Source of the DNA: Bacilli bacterium
GTDB lineage: Bacteria > Bacillota_I > Bacilli_A > ML615J-28 > CAG-698
NCBI GenBank assembly: GCA_017617065.1
Contig: JAFZWP010000017.1
Location: 1 to 54,695, forward strand
Length of the DNA stretch: 54,695 nucleotides
Direction of reading: 5' to 3'
This document shows positions 33,151 through 45,524 of this stretch, in pieces. The number at the start of each line of letters is the position of its first letter. Positions within the stretch are counted from its first letter, which is position 1. The notes under the pieces were generated by a model that saw nothing but the letters and a program-made list of their open reading frames with translations, ran no database searches and was not told the origin of the DNA. Position numbers and translations under genes: made by a program.

Positions 33151-33855
33151 TTTATGTAAAAAAATAAAATAATATTTATTATTATACATACAACCATATT
33201 AAAATAATTATTGTTGTATGTATATACATAAAAATGTACACTGCTTTGCGCACGCTTTGCACAATAATAGCAAAAATAAGTTAAAAAATTACTATTTTTG
33301 GCAAGTGAATTACCTAAAAATTTTAGAAAAAAATTAAGTTTCTTAAACCGGTGCCGTCAACCGGCCAAAAGAGCTAAAAATAATGTAAAATAATTACAAA
33401 ATATTCAGCGAAGTAACAGCAAAAACCAAGTTTCTCTGTTTACACAATAAATTATACCCTAAAAATGCTATTTTTCAAGAATATTTATGTAAATATTTAC
33501 AAATATTCATACATTTTTACATAAAACCATAAATTTTTTTTAATTATTTTGATAAAAATGCATAATTGCCATAGCGATCCGGCGAAAAAATAGTTATTTT
33601 CTACAATTTTGCTTCCAAAAAAGCCTTTTAAATGAAATTACTTGTCAATTTGTATGTAAAACCATAAAAATGTATTTCTTTATTGCACTGATAACACTAT
33701 TTGGCCTCGACAATAACTATTTTTATTCAAAAAAGAACCCATAATTGCGACAAAATTGTTATTTTTTTATGTAAATACATAAATAATCTTCTTGCTAACA
33801 ATTAGAATAACCAATTTATTTGAAAAAACAGTAAATATTTATGGTTTTACGTAAA
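33151..33855. repeat. Array of 18-bp par-type repeats (TTTAYRTAAAWMCATAAA)
   Basis: Copies and matches to consensus: 33151-33168 (17/18), 33183-33200 (14), 33215-33232 (16), 33484-33501 (15), 33516-33533 (18), 33651-33668 (17), 33766-33783 (18), and 33838-33855 on the minus strand (18). The unit is nearly palindromic (TTTATGTA...TACATAAA), as expected for a dimeric RHH protein. Spacing is irregular. All lie between the RHH gene and yaaA. Confidence 0.75.
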
Positions 33856-34043
33856 ACTTACCTTAAAAATTAACTTGTACTAAAAAAATCATTAAGCACA
33901 AAAAGGCAGTAAATTCAAAAAAATAGATTATGAGCGAAAAAATGGCCTTATTTTTAAAAATATCTAAAATTTCTTTCATAAAGTACTATGAATAAGCAAC
34001 GAAATGATGTATAATCTATATAGTATTAGAAAAGGGATTTGCT

Positions 34044-34251
34044 ATGAAAACTATCTACATTCACACAGAATACATCACTTTGGGTCAAATGCTTAAATTT
34101 GCCGGCATAATTAGGAACGGTGGAGAAGCAAAAAGCTATCTTTCTACACATCAAGTCTTAATTAATAACGAAATTGACAATAGACGTGGTAGAAAACTAC
34201 GTGATGGTGATTTGGTGAATGTTGATAATAGAGAATATATCATAAAAAATA

Positions 34252-34265
<14 letters not shown>
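34044..34265 (+). CDS. yaaA: S4-domain RNA-binding protein YaaA
   Basis: A 73-residue S4-domain protein found between dnaN and recF in Firmicutes. The S4 fold is visible: TLGQMLKFAGIIRNGGEAKSYL (about 12-33), then VLINNEIDNRRGRKLRDGDLV (about 38-58). AAAGGG lies before the ATG. Its end overlaps recF by 14 nt, so the two are translationally coupled. RNA binding is inferred from the fold; the biological target is unknown. Confidence 0.93.
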
Positions 34266-37315
<3,050 letters not shown>

Positions 37316-37328
37316 TTAGGTGCAAAAT

Positions 37329-39953
37329 ATGAGTGAAAAAGATTACTTTTTTGATGATGATAACAATTTAGAAGAAGAAAAGCCACAATATGTAGAGGAA
37401 GATGAAGACGTAGTTGTCGATATTCCTGAACATATTGAAGGACATCATAATGGTGGAATTAGAGAAATAGACCTAAACACTGAAATGCGTAAGTCTTTCT
37501 TGTCATATGCGATGAGTGTAATCGTAAGTCGTGCAATTCCAGATGTTAGAGATGGATTAAAACCAGTTCATAGACGTATTTTATACGGAATGAACGAATT
37601 AAGTGTATATCCAAATACTGCGCATAAGAAATCAGCGCGTATAGTTGGTGAAGTAATGGGTAAATATCACCCACATGGTGATAGTGCTATTTACGAATCA
37701 ATGGTCAGAATGGCCCAAGATTTCTCATATCGTTATCCACTTGTAGATGGACATGGTAACTTTGGCTCAATTGATGGCGATTCTCCAGCAGCTATGCGTT
37801 ATACAGAAGCTAGAATGAGTAAAGCCGCAATGGAATTACTTCGCGATTTAGATAAAAATACTGTAGATTTTGCAGATAACTATGATGGAACTGAACAAGA
37901 ACCAACAGTACTACCTTGTAAATTTCCTAATTTACTTGTAAATGGTGCTAGCGGTATTGCCGTTGGTATGGCAACTAATATTCCTCCACACAATCTTGGT
38001 GAAGTAATTGATGCAATTCTTGCTATTATGAAAAACCCAGATATTACAATTGAAGGAATTATGGGATATATTAAAGGTCCAGATTTCCCTACTGGTGGCT
38101 GTATTATGGGTATTAGTCAAGTTAGAAAAGCTTACATGACTGGTACTGGCACAATTGCTGTTAGAGCAAAAGCCGAAATTAAAACAACAGATGGTGGTAG
38201 ACCTGAGATAATTGTTAGCGAAATACCATATGGAATTAATAAGGCAAGAATCCTAGAAAGAATAGCTGAAACTGTAAAAGATAAGATTATTGATGGTATT
38301 ACAGATTTAAGAGATATATCTAATAGAGAAGGTATCAAAATCGTTATTGAACTTAGAAAAGATGCTAACCCTAATGTAATACTAAATAATTTATATAAAC
38401 ATACTCAACTTCAATCTACATTTGGTATCAATATGTTAGCCTTACATAAAGGTCAACCAAAAGTAATGAACATCAAAGAGATGTTAAATTACTATATTGA
38501 ACATCAAATTGAAGTTGTAACTAGAAGAACTCAATTTGAATTAGATAAAGCCGAAGCAAGAGCTCACATTTTAGAAGGTTTATTAATTGCTTTAACTGAT
38601 ATTGATGCAGTTATTCAATTAATTAAGAAAGCTAAAACTGGCGAAGAAGCTATGGCTGGCTTAATGAAGCAATTCAAGTTAACTGAAATTCAAAGCAAGG
38701 CAATTCTAGATATGAAATTGCAACGTATTACTGGAATTGAAATTGACAAAGTTAAAGAAGAATACGCAGAAAAGAAACGTATTATTCATGAATGTAAAGA
38801 AATTCTAAAGAGTAATGATCGTAAGGAAAAGATTGTTGCTCAAGAATTAACTGAAGTTAAGAATAAATTTGGTGATAAGCGTCGTACAGAAATCGGTTTA
38901 TCAGATGAACTTGATATTGATGATGAAGACTTAATTCCTGTAGAAGATGTAATTATCACAGTAACAAATAAAGGATATGTAAAGCGCCTTACAACTGATA
39001 CTTATAGAGTACAAAATAGAGGTGGAAAAGGTATTAGTGGTGCTAAGATGAGTGATGATGATTTCGTTGAAAAAGTTATTTATACATCTAGCCATGATAC
39101 GCTTCTATTCTTTACAAGTTTAGGTATGGTTTATAAGCTACGTGCATTCCAAATCCCTACATATTCGCGTCTAGCTAAAGGTTTACCTATTGTTAACTTA
39201 TTAAATCTAGATCCTAATGAAAAATTAGCAGCAGTTTTATGCGTAAGAGAAAAAGAGCCTGAAGGATTCTTTATCTTCGGTACACGTGGTGGAATTGTAA
39301 AGAAAACACCAATTAGTGAATTCAAGAATATCAGAACTAATGGTATTAAAGCAATTCTTTTAAATGAAGGCGATGAATTATTCACTGTTGCTATGACTGA
39401 TGGTGAAAAAGATATCGTACTTGCTGCATCAAGTGGTAAAGGAATTAGATTTAGCGAAAGTGATATCAGGCCAATGGGTAGAATTTCTGCTGGTGTAAGA
39501 GGTATTAAAGTAGAAGCACCAGAAAAGATGATTGGTATGGCAATTGTTAACACTGATGGTGATGAAATTGTAATGGTGACTGATAAAGGTTATGGCAAAC
39601 GTACTAATGTAGATTCGTTCAGAGTACAGGTTCGTGGCGGTAAAGGTGTTAAATCAATTAATATGACATCTAAGAACGGAAAACTTGTATCGTTAGCTGC
39701 TATAAGAGGTGATGAAGACTTAATGATCATAACAGATAAAGGTATGATTATTAGAACTAGACTAGATCAAATCTTAACAGTTGGTCGTGATGCTCAAGGT
39801 GTTAAAGTAATTGCATTAAATGATAAACAATTCGTTACGAATATTGCTATAGTTCCTCATGTGGAAGAAGAAAGTGAAGAATTAGCACAAGATATAGACT
39901 TAGATTTAAATTATCAATTCTTTGATGAAAGAGAGAACGAGAAAAATGATTGA
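37329..39953 (+). CDS. gyrA: DNA gyrase subunit A
   Basis: DNA-cleaving subunit of gyrase. The 874-residue protein has an acidic N-terminal extension (about 1-40), then the breakage-reunion domain with the catalytic tyrosine in AAMRYTEAR (Tyr158) and [14 protein letters not shown], in which Ser119 and Glu123 occupy the quinolone-resistance positions in wild-type form. The C-terminal beta-pinwheel carries QNRGGKG in place of the usual gyrase box QRRGGKG. The start at 37329 is chosen over a GTG 3 codons earlier because AGGTG lies between them. The stop overlaps serS by 8 nt. Confidence 0.97.
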   Translation: MSEKDYFFDDDNNLEEEKPQYVEEDEDVVVDIPEHIEGHHNGGIREIDLNTEMRKSFLSYAMSVIVSRAIPDVRDGLKPVHRRILYGMNELSVYPNTAHKKSARIVGEVMGKYHPHGDSAIYESMVRMAQDFSYRYPLVDGHGNFGSIDGDSPAAMRYTEARMSKAAMELLRDLDKNTVDFADNYDGTEQEPTVLPCKFPNLLVNGASGIAVGMATNIPPHNLGEVIDAILAIMKNPDITIEGIMGYIKGPDFPTGGCIMGISQVRKAYMTGTGTIAVRAKAEIKTTDGGRPEIIVSEIPYGINKARILERIAETVKDKIIDGITDLRDISNREGIKIVIELRKDANPNVILNNLYKHTQLQSTFGINMLALHKGQPKVMNIKEMLNYYIEHQIEVVTRRTQFELDKAEARAHILEGLLIALTDIDAVIQLIKKAKTGEEAMAGLMKQFKLTEIQSKAILDMKLQRITGIEIDKVKEEYAEKKRIIHECKEILKSNDRKEKIVAQELTEVKNKFGDKRRTEIGLSDELDIDDEDLIPVEDVIITVTNKGYVKRLTTDTYRVQNRGGKGISGAKMSDDDFVEKVIYTSSHDTLLFFTSLGMVYKLRAFQIPTYSRLAKGLPIVNLLNLDPNEKLAAVLCVREKEPEGFFIFGTRGGIVKKTPISEFKNIRTNGIKAILLNEGDELFTVAMTDGEKDIVLAASSGKGIRFSESDIRPMGRISAGVRGIKVEAPEKMIGMAIVNTDGDEIVMVTDKGYGKRTNVDSFRVQVRGGKGVKSINMTSKNGKLVSLAAIRGDEDLMIITDKGMIIRTRLDQILTVGRDAQGVKVIALNDKQFVTNIAIVPHVEEESEELAQDIDLDLNYQFFDERENEKND

Positions 39954-41223
39954 TATTAAATTAATAAGAACAAATCCGGAATTAGTAAAAGAAAATATTA
40001 GAAAAAAGTTTCAAGATGAAAAACTTCCTTTAGTTGATGAAGTAATCAATCTAGATTTAGAAGTTAGAAACTTAAAGGCAAGCGGTGATGCTTTACGTAG
40101 TGAAAGAAATCAAAGCAGTAGCCAAATTGGTGCCCTAATGCGTGAAAAGAAAGTTGATGAAGCTAACAAAATTAAAGCAAGAGTAGTAGAAATCAATGAA
40201 TTAATTAACGAAAACGAAGCAAAAACAACTGAAGTTGAAGCAAGAATCAAAGAAATCATGATGAAGATACCTAACATCATTGGTGAAGAAGTTCCAATCG
40301 GAAAAGATGACTCTGAAAATAAAGAAATCAAACGTTTCTTAGAGCCAAAACTAAGACCTTTTGATGTTCCATATCATGTGGATATCTTAGAAAAAGTACA
40401 TGGAATCGATTTAGATAGTGCTCGTAAAGTTGCAGGTAATGGATTCTATTATTTAACAGGGGATATTGCAAGACTTCATTCAGCTGTAACAGCATATGCA
40501 AGAGATTTTATGATTGGCAAAGGATTTACATATTGTATTCCACCATTTATGATTAGATCTAATGTAGTAACTGGTGTTATGAGTTTTGCCGAAATGGATG
40601 CAATGATGTACAAAATTGAAGGTGAAGACTTATATTTAATTGGTACAAGCGAACATTCAATGATTGGTAAATTCATTGATACTATTTTAGATAAAAAAGA
40701 TCTTCCTTATACTCTAACTAGTTATTCTCCTTGTTTTAGAAAAGAAAAAGGTGCACATGGTATCGAAGAAAGAGGAATATATCGTATTCATCAATTCGAA
40801 AAACAAGAAATGATCGTTGTTTGTGAACCAACAGATTCTAAAGCATGGTTTGAAAAGATGTATAACTATACAGTTGAATTATTTGTAAGTATGGGAATTC
40901 CTGTTAGAACACTAGAATGCTGCAGTGGTGATTTAGCTGATCTTAAAGTAAGAAGTATTGATGTAGAGGCATGGAGCCCTCGTCAACAAAAATATTTCGA
41001 AGTAGGATCTTGCTCTAACTTAGGAGATGCACAAGCTAGAAGACTTGGAATCAGGATTAAAGGTGAAAACGGCAACTATTATGCACATACACTAAATAAT
41101 ACTGTTGCTGCTCCTCCAAGAATGCTTATCGCGTTAATTGAAAATTATTTAAATGAAGATGGAAGCATTACAGTTCCAGAAGTATTAGTTCCATATATGG
41201 GCGGAACAAAGGTGATTAAATAA
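39946..41223 (+). CDS. serS: Seryl-tRNA synthetase
   Basis: Class II aminoacyl-tRNA synthetase for serine (also the first step of selenocysteine synthesis where present). The 425-residue protein has an N-terminal coiled-coil arm (about 30-110), motif 2 [23 protein letters not shown] starting near 264, and a motif 3 region with [18 protein letters not shown]. The start at 39946 gives the conserved [14 protein letters not shown] beginning and lies within the gyrA 3' end (8-nt overlap). No T-box is possible here because the leader lies inside gyrA. Confidence 0.96.
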   Translation: MIDIKLIRTNPELVKENIRKKFQDEKLPLVDEVINLDLEVRNLKASGDALRSERNQSSSQIGALMREKKVDEANKIKARVVEINELINENEAKTTEVEARIKEIMMKIPNIIGEEVPIGKDDSENKEIKRFLEPKLRPFDVPYHVDILEKVHGIDLDSARKVAGNGFYYLTGDIARLHSAVTAYARDFMIGKGFTYCIPPFMIRSNVVTGVMSFAEMDAMMYKIEGEDLYLIGTSEHSMIGKFIDTILDKKDLPYTLTSYSPCFRKEKGAHGIEERGIYRIHQFEKQEMIVVCEPTDSKAWFEKMYNYTVELFVSMGIPVRTLECCSGDLADLKVRSIDVEAWSPRQQKYFEVGSCSNLGDAQARRLGIRIKGENGNYYAHTLNNTVAAPPRMLIALIENYLNEDGSITVPEVLVPYMGGTKVIK

Positions 41224-41699
41224 TGCGTTGTGATAAGTGCGGATTCGAAAATCCAGATGATGCTAATTACTGTATAAATTGCGGAAGAAAAATTGAAAAA
41301 ACCGAACCAAAAGTAACAGAAAAAATATGCCCAAAATGTGGCGCAAAAAATTACAATGATTCTGTTTTTTGTAGCGAATGTGGAAATATGCTTGAATACA
41401 AAAAAGAAGAGCAAAAAGAAGAATTATTTGTAACTAAAAAAGAATCCGCAAATGCTATAAATAGAGTATGCTTAATACTAGCAATAATTGGTGCTGCATT
41501 TACTGTAATTTCACTAAAAATTACACTAGCTTTAGTGGGCTTAACTATATCAACTGTTGCGTTAATTATAATCGCGATTGGTTTATTAACAAAGAAGTTA
41601 AAAGGCAGCATAAAATTAGCAATTGGCCTTGGAATTTATGGCTTTTTAGGTAATATTTTTTGGATTTTATTTATACTATTTATGTTACCTAATTTTTAA
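41223..41699 (+). CDS. Zinc-ribbon membrane protein, function unknown
   Basis: A 158-residue protein with two zinc ribbons (C3-x2-C6...C17-x2-C20 and C36-x2-C39...C50-x2-C53), a charged linker (about 58-80), and three hydrophobic helices (about 82-98, 101-120, 130-155). Such double zinc-ribbon proteins with membrane anchors are common in Firmicutes and largely uncharacterised. Its ATG shares a base with the serS stop (TAATG), so it is probably translated by coupling from serS. A terminator follows at 41702-41731. Confidence 0.8.
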   Translation: MRCDKCGFENPDDANYCINCGRKIEKTEPKVTEKICPKCGAKNYNDSVFCSECGNMLEYKKEEQKEELFVTKKESANAINRVCLILAIIGAAFTVISLKITLALVGLTISTVALIIIAIGLLTKKLKGSIKLAIGLGIYGFLGNIFWILFILFMLPNF

Positions 41700-41701
41700 A
41701 G

Positions 41702-41731
41702 AAAAAAGTGGGCATTTTCGCCTACTTTTTT
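41702..41731 (+). terminator. Terminator of the recF-gyrB-gyrA-serS unit
   Basis: AAAAAAGTGGGC and GCCTACTTTTTT pair with one G-U wobble and a 6-nt loop, ending in a T-run after the zinc-ribbon gene. Confidence 0.85.
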
Positions 41732-41805
41732 GTGTAAAAAATGCATTAAAAAATTGATAAAAAAATAATCAAAAAAAGCACGTAATTTTTGAAAGGATTT
41801 TTGTT

Positions 41806-42582
41806 ATGTTAGGAGCAATAATTGGTGATATTGTTGGATCAATTTATGAGTTTAGAAATATAAGAACAAAAGACTTTCCTTTGTTTAGTGATAGATGCTT
41901 TTTTACTGATGATTCAGTAATGACTTTTGCTATATATTTAGCTATAAAAAACGCAAAAGATGATTATAGCGATTTAGAAGAAAAAAGTGTTTATTATATG
42001 CAAAAGTTAGGAAAAGCTTATCCTGATAGAGGATATGGTGGAAGATTTGCTTTATGGCTAATTAATCCCAACCCAAAACCATATAATAGTTATGGTAATG
42101 GTGCCGCAATGCGCGTTAGTGCAGCTGGATTTTTAGCATCTTCTTTAGAAGAGGCAAAACTACTTGCAAATAAAGTTACTATCGTTACACATAATCATCC
42201 AGAGGGCCTAAAAGGGGCTGAAGCAACAGCAGTAGCTATATATATGGCTAGATGTAAAAAAAATATTGATGAGATAAAGAAATATATATGTGATAATTAT
42301 TATAAAATTGATTTTACTTTAGATGAAATTAGACCAGTTTATTTCTTTAATGAAACATGTCAAGATACTGTTCCTCAAGCATTAGAAGCTTTTTTTGAAT
42401 CTACTAGTTTTGAAGATGCAATTAGGAACGCAATTTCAATTGGTGGCGATTCAGATACGCTTGCAGCTATAACTGGAGCGATTGCTGAAGCATATTATGG
42501 CATTCCAGAAGATATAAAGAATACAGCAATTTCATATTTAGATGCTTATCTAAAAAGTATAATTAATGAAATATATATGTAA
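41806..42582 (+). CDS. ADP-ribosylglycohydrolase family protein
   Basis: Predicted Mg-dependent hydrolase of the DraG/ARH fold that removes ADP-ribose from proteins or small molecules. The 258-residue protein has the metal-site motifs in order: IIGDIVGS (5-12), FTDDSVMT (33-40; Asp35, Asp36), and GGDSDT (213-218). AAAGGA lies upstream of the ATG. It is transcribed between terminators on both sides. No ADP-ribosyltransferase gene is visible in the window, so the substrate is unknown. Confidence 0.9.
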   Translation: MLGAIIGDIVGSIYEFRNIRTKDFPLFSDRCFFTDDSVMTFAIYLAIKNAKDDYSDLEEKSVYYMQKLGKAYPDRGYGGRFALWLINPNPKPYNSYGNGAAMRVSAAGFLASSLEEAKLLANKVTIVTHNHPEGLKGAEATAVAIYMARCKKNIDEIKKYICDNYYKIDFTLDEIRPVYFFNETCQDTVPQALEAFFESTSFEDAIRNAISIGGDSDTLAAITGAIAEAYYGIPEDIKNTAISYLDAYLKSIINEIYM

Positions 42583-42587
42583 ATGAT

Positions 42588-42615
42588 AAAAAGTTAGGAT
42601 TTTTCCTAACTTTTA
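42588..42615 (+). terminator. Terminator of the ADP-ribosylglycohydrolase gene
   Basis: AAAAAGTTAGG and CCTAACTTTTA with a 6-nt loop, followed by a T-rich stretch. Confidence 0.85.
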
Positions 42616-42630
42616 TTTTTGCCTCTTGTA

Positions 42631-42639
42631 TGATATAAT
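42631..42639 (+). promoter_or_regulatory. Extended -10 promoter of the DHH-DHH-surE operon
   Basis: TGATATAAT at 42631-42639 fits the extended -10 form (TGnTATAAT). The -35 region (TTTTAT, 17 bp upstream) is weak. Confidence 0.55.
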
Positions 42640-42658
42640 GCATGCGTGAGGTAAAGCA

Positions 42659-43585
42659 ATGTATCATAAAATAGTACAAAAAATTAAAGAGTTTGACACA
42701 ATTATAATACATCGTCATTCGCGCCCAGATGGCGATGCATTAGGTAGTCAAATCGGTTTAAAGGAGGCTATAAAAGCAACATTCCCTAAAAAGCATGTAT
42801 ATTGCGTTGGTGATATGGTTGATAGATATAGTTTTATGGGCGAGATGGATATTGTTCCAAATAGTTTTTATGCAAATGCACTTGTATTTGTTCTAGATTG
42901 TTCAGAAGAAAAAATGATATGTGATGACAGGTATAAACTAGCTAAGTTTATTATTAAAATTGATCATCATTTATATAAAGAAAAATACGGAGATTTAGAA
43001 ATCGTCGATGAAAATGAAATTAGCTGCGCTAGTATTATTGCAAGATTTGTGTTTTCTTCAGGATTAAAGTTATCTTTAAAAGGAGCTGAAGCATTATATA
43101 CAGGTATTATTACTGATAGCGGACGTTTTCGCTTCAATTGCGATTTTAAGTCTACATTTGATATATGTTCAAAGCTATTTAGATTTCCAATTGATGTAAA
43201 TAATATATATAACAATTTATATATAGAAGAGTTAGAAACAGTAAAACTTCGTGCATCACTAATTAGTAAGTTTATAGTTGACGGGCCAATTGCTTATTTA
43301 ATCAACACATATGAAGACGTAAAAAAGTATGGTGTATCAATATTTAATATTTCGCGCGGTATGGTTGGCATAATGGGCGGAATTAAAGGTATTGATATAT
43401 GGGCAAACTTCACAGAGGATGAAGATGGAAGCGTAATATGTGAGTTAAGAAGCAGTAAATATAATATTAATACAGTTGCCACAATGTTTGGTGGCGGTGG
43501 TCATAAACTTGCAAGTGGCGCAAGTCTTGATTCGCTCGATAAAGTAGATTTAGTATTAGCAGAACTTAAGAAATTAGTGGAGTAA
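42659..43585 (+). CDS. DHH/DHHA1 phosphoesterase, NrnA-like (copy 1)
   Basis: Predicted oligoribonuclease or pAp phosphatase of the NrnA group, which degrades nanoRNA and 3',5'-bisphosphates. The 308-residue protein has HRHSRPDGDALGS (18-30, metal ligands Asp24, Asp26), an Asp in VLDCSE, the name-giving IDHH, and the C-terminal GGGGHKLASGA of DHHA1. All catalytic elements are present. GAGGT lies 7 nt before the ATG. A paralogue follows 3 nt downstream. It could instead act on cyclic di-nucleotides, but it lacks the GGDEF/PAS parts of GdpP. Confidence 0.9.
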   Translation: MYHKIVQKIKEFDTIIIHRHSRPDGDALGSQIGLKEAIKATFPKKHVYCVGDMVDRYSFMGEMDIVPNSFYANALVFVLDCSEEKMICDDRYKLAKFIIKIDHHLYKEKYGDLEIVDENEISCASIIARFVFSSGLKLSLKGAEALYTGIITDSGRFRFNCDFKSTFDICSKLFRFPIDVNNIYNNLYIEELETVKLRASLISKFIVDGPIAYLINTYEDVKKYGVSIFNISRGMVGIMGGIKGIDIWANFTEDEDGSVICELRSSKYNINTVATMFGGGGHKLASGASLDSLDKVDLVLAELKKLVE

Positions 43586-43588
43586 TAT

Positions 43589-44704
43589 ATGAGTAAAATT
43601 AAAGAAGGTTTTAACAAACTAAAAAATATCGTTAAAAACAAGACAAATGAAGCTATCGATAATGTTCAAAAAGGCGCTAATACGATATCTAATGTAGTTA
43701 GAGATGTTAACAATTATGTAAATGATGAATATTATGATATAAAAAAAGCTATTCTTGATAAGATCAAAGAATATGATACGATAATAATTCATCGCCATAT
43801 TAGACCTGATGGTGATGCAATTGGAACTAGCCAAGGCTTAAAAGAATTATTAAAGAATTCATTTCCTAATAAAAACATATATGTAGCAAGTTCCGATAAG
43901 AGTGAATATTTAAGTTTCTTACCAGAAGATGATAAAGTAGAACAAGAAACATATAATAATGCATTAGTAATAGTTGTTGATACGGGTGATGCTGATAGAA
44001 TTAGTAATAAAAACTTCAAATTAGGTAAAGAAATAATTAAAATTGATCATCACGATACTAGTGCAGACTTTGGCGTAATTAATTATTGTGATCCAACGAG
44101 TGCATCTTGTGCAAATATTATTGTTAATTTTGCAAATACATTTAGAAATGATCTAAAATTAAATACTCTTTCTGCCACATGTCTATTTGTTGGTATTGTT
44201 ACTGATAGCGGACGCTTCCGCTATGCAAGCGCTGATTCTAGATGTTTTAAAGATGCATCTACTCTACTTGAATATGGTGTTGATACGCAAAAGATATATA
44301 CTACACTATATGTGGAAGAAGAAAACAAATTTAATCTAAAGAAATATGTATATGCAAAATATAAATTAACTAAAAACGGTGTTGCATATATCTACTTTAA
44401 AGATAATTATGGTAAAAAACATAATGGTATATCTAAAGAAGATATATCTTCAGCCATAAATTTACTTGATTGTATTAAAGGTAGTATGATATGGATCTTA
44501 TTTAACGAAGGAAAAGAAGCAACACGTGTTAGACTTAGATCTAGATATATAAATATAACCGAACTTGCTAGTAAATATAATGGCGGTGGTCACGAAAATG
44601 CTTGTGGAGCTACAGTTTATAATAAACGTCAAGTTAAAGAGTTATTAAATGATGCTGATATGTTACTAGCTAAGTTTAAAGAAGATAATAAGGATTTGTA
44701 TTAA
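43589..44704 (+). CDS. DHH/DHHA1 phosphoesterase, NrnA-like (copy 2, with N-terminal extension)
   Basis: A 371-residue paralogue of the preceding gene. The core is intact: HRHIRPDGDAIGT (68-80, Asp74 and Asp76), VVDTGDADR, IDHHD, and GGGHENACGA. It differs by about 50 extra N-terminal residues predicted to be a long, K/N/V-rich amphipathic helix, possibly a membrane or partner contact. The stop shares a base with the surE-like start (TAATG). Sequence identity to copy 1 is moderate, so the two have probably divided substrates. Confidence 0.9.
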   Translation: MSKIKEGFNKLKNIVKNKTNEAIDNVQKGANTISNVVRDVNNYVNDEYYDIKKAILDKIKEYDTIIIHRHIRPDGDAIGTSQGLKELLKNSFPNKNIYVASSDKSEYLSFLPEDDKVEQETYNNALVIVVDTGDADRISNKNFKLGKEIIKIDHHDTSADFGVINYCDPTSASCANIIVNFANTFRNDLKLNTLSATCLFVGIVTDSGRFRYASADSRCFKDASTLLEYGVDTQKIYTTLYVEEENKFNLKKYVYAKYKLTKNGVAYIYFKDNYGKKHNGISKEDISSAINLLDCIKGSMIWILFNEGKEATRVRLRSRYINITELASKYNGGGHENACGATVYNKRQVKELLNDADMLLAKFKEDNKDLY

Positions 44705-45417
44705 TGAATATAAAAAAAGTATTATTAGTAAACGATGATGGTATATATCATGAAGCGTTTAAAGCAACAATTGATGCTTTTAAAAAACTAGGATTTGATA
44801 TTACTATTTGTGCTCCATTAAATACACAATCTGCAAAAAGCCATGCTATAGAAATTAGAAAATCATTTTTAATTAAAAAAGTAGATGATTTTGAAGGCAT
44901 AAAAGCTTATGCAATTGATTCTACTCCCGCTGATTGTGTTAGATTTGCAAAATATTATCTAAATTGGGAAGGAGATTTAGTAGTATCAGGTGTAAATGAT
45001 GGACTAAATCTAGGTGATGATATATTATATTCTGGTACAGTTGCTGCTGCAGTTGAAGCAGGAATAAGAGGCTATAAAGCTCTTGCCTTATCAGCACCTG
45101 TAAAACATCCTGAAATTTGTTTAGATAAATTAAAAGAAATACTTGAATATATTGAGAATAATAAGTTATTTGATAAATGGAATATATGGAGTTTTAATAT
45201 TCACGAAAATAGTTTAGGGTTTAGGCAAGCTAGTCAAGGAAATGTAAATTTTTATACTTATTTTGAAGAACAAAAACCAGGATATTTTGCCCAACTTGGT
45301 CATCCTCAACACGAACTAGATCTAGATGAAAATAGCGATGTATGTTTATATCATAAAGGATATAGCCCATATTCAGCTATGTCATATAATAGAACTTGTA
45401 ATGATTTTAATAAATAA
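44704..45417 (+). CDS. surE: SurE-family 5'/3'-nucleotidase
   Basis: Metal-dependent nucleoside monophosphate phosphatase. The 237-residue protein begins with the metal motif LLVNDDG (7-13), then STPADCV (the usual G in GTPADCV is Ser) and SGVNDGLNLGDDILYSGTVAA in mid-protein, all characteristic. It is coupled to the upstream DHH gene by a one-base overlap. The three genes together would break down short RNA ends: nanoRNase or pAp phosphatase followed by nucleotidase. A terminator follows. Confidence 0.9.
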   Translation: MNIKKVLLVNDDGIYHEAFKATIDAFKKLGFDITICAPLNTQSAKSHAIEIRKSFLIKKVDDFEGIKAYAIDSTPADCVRFAKYYLNWEGDLVVSGVNDGLNLGDDILYSGTVAAAVEAGIRGYKALALSAPVKHPEICLDKLKEILEYIENNKLFDKWNIWSFNIHENSLGFRQASQGNVNFYTYFEEQKPGYFAQLGHPQHELDLDENSDVCLYHKGYSPYSAMSYNRTCNDFNK

Positions 45418-45431
45418 TAAACAAATGAAGT

Positions 45432-45465
45432 AAAAATGTTAGCATATATTTGCTAACATTTTTTT
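45432..45465 (+). terminator. Terminator after surE
   Basis: Arms AAAAATGTTAGCA (45432-45444) and TGCTAACATTTTT (45451-45463), followed by more T residues. Confidence 0.9.
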
Positions 45466-45472
45466 AAATATC

Positions 45473-45501
45473 TTGATTAATGTGGTAAACTAATGTACAA
45501 T
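45473..45501 (+). promoter_or_regulatory. rpoE promoter
   Basis: TTGATT (45473-45478), 17 bp, TACAAT (45496-45501). Confidence 0.6.
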
Positions 45502-45524
45502 GAATTGAAATTGGAGGATATATA

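Larger units (their letters stand above)
32785..34043. other. 1.26-kb non-coding block with iterated repeats (candidate centromere)
   Basis: There is no credible gene in either strand. It contains nine copies of the 18-bp par-type repeat, several copies of an AAAATAGTTATTTT-like element, a 12-bp inverted repeat (33183-33194 with 33213-33224), a GC patch with ACCCCGGGGGTGG (33042-33054) that stands out from the AT-rich surroundings, and the hairpin CCGGT/ACCGG (33348-33364). No clear DnaA-box cluster, tRNA or rRNA is seen. Confidence 0.7.

Noticed and set aside
32785..34043. CRISPR array in the repeat-rich non-coding block
   Set aside because: The repeats are 18-bp dyads with variable sequence and irregular spacing of about 30 to 250 bp; no uniform spacers and no cas genes.
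32785..34043. tRNA or structured RNA gene in the non-coding block
   Set aside because: I found no cloverleaf, no TTCGA-type T-loop context and no strong promoter plus terminator pair.
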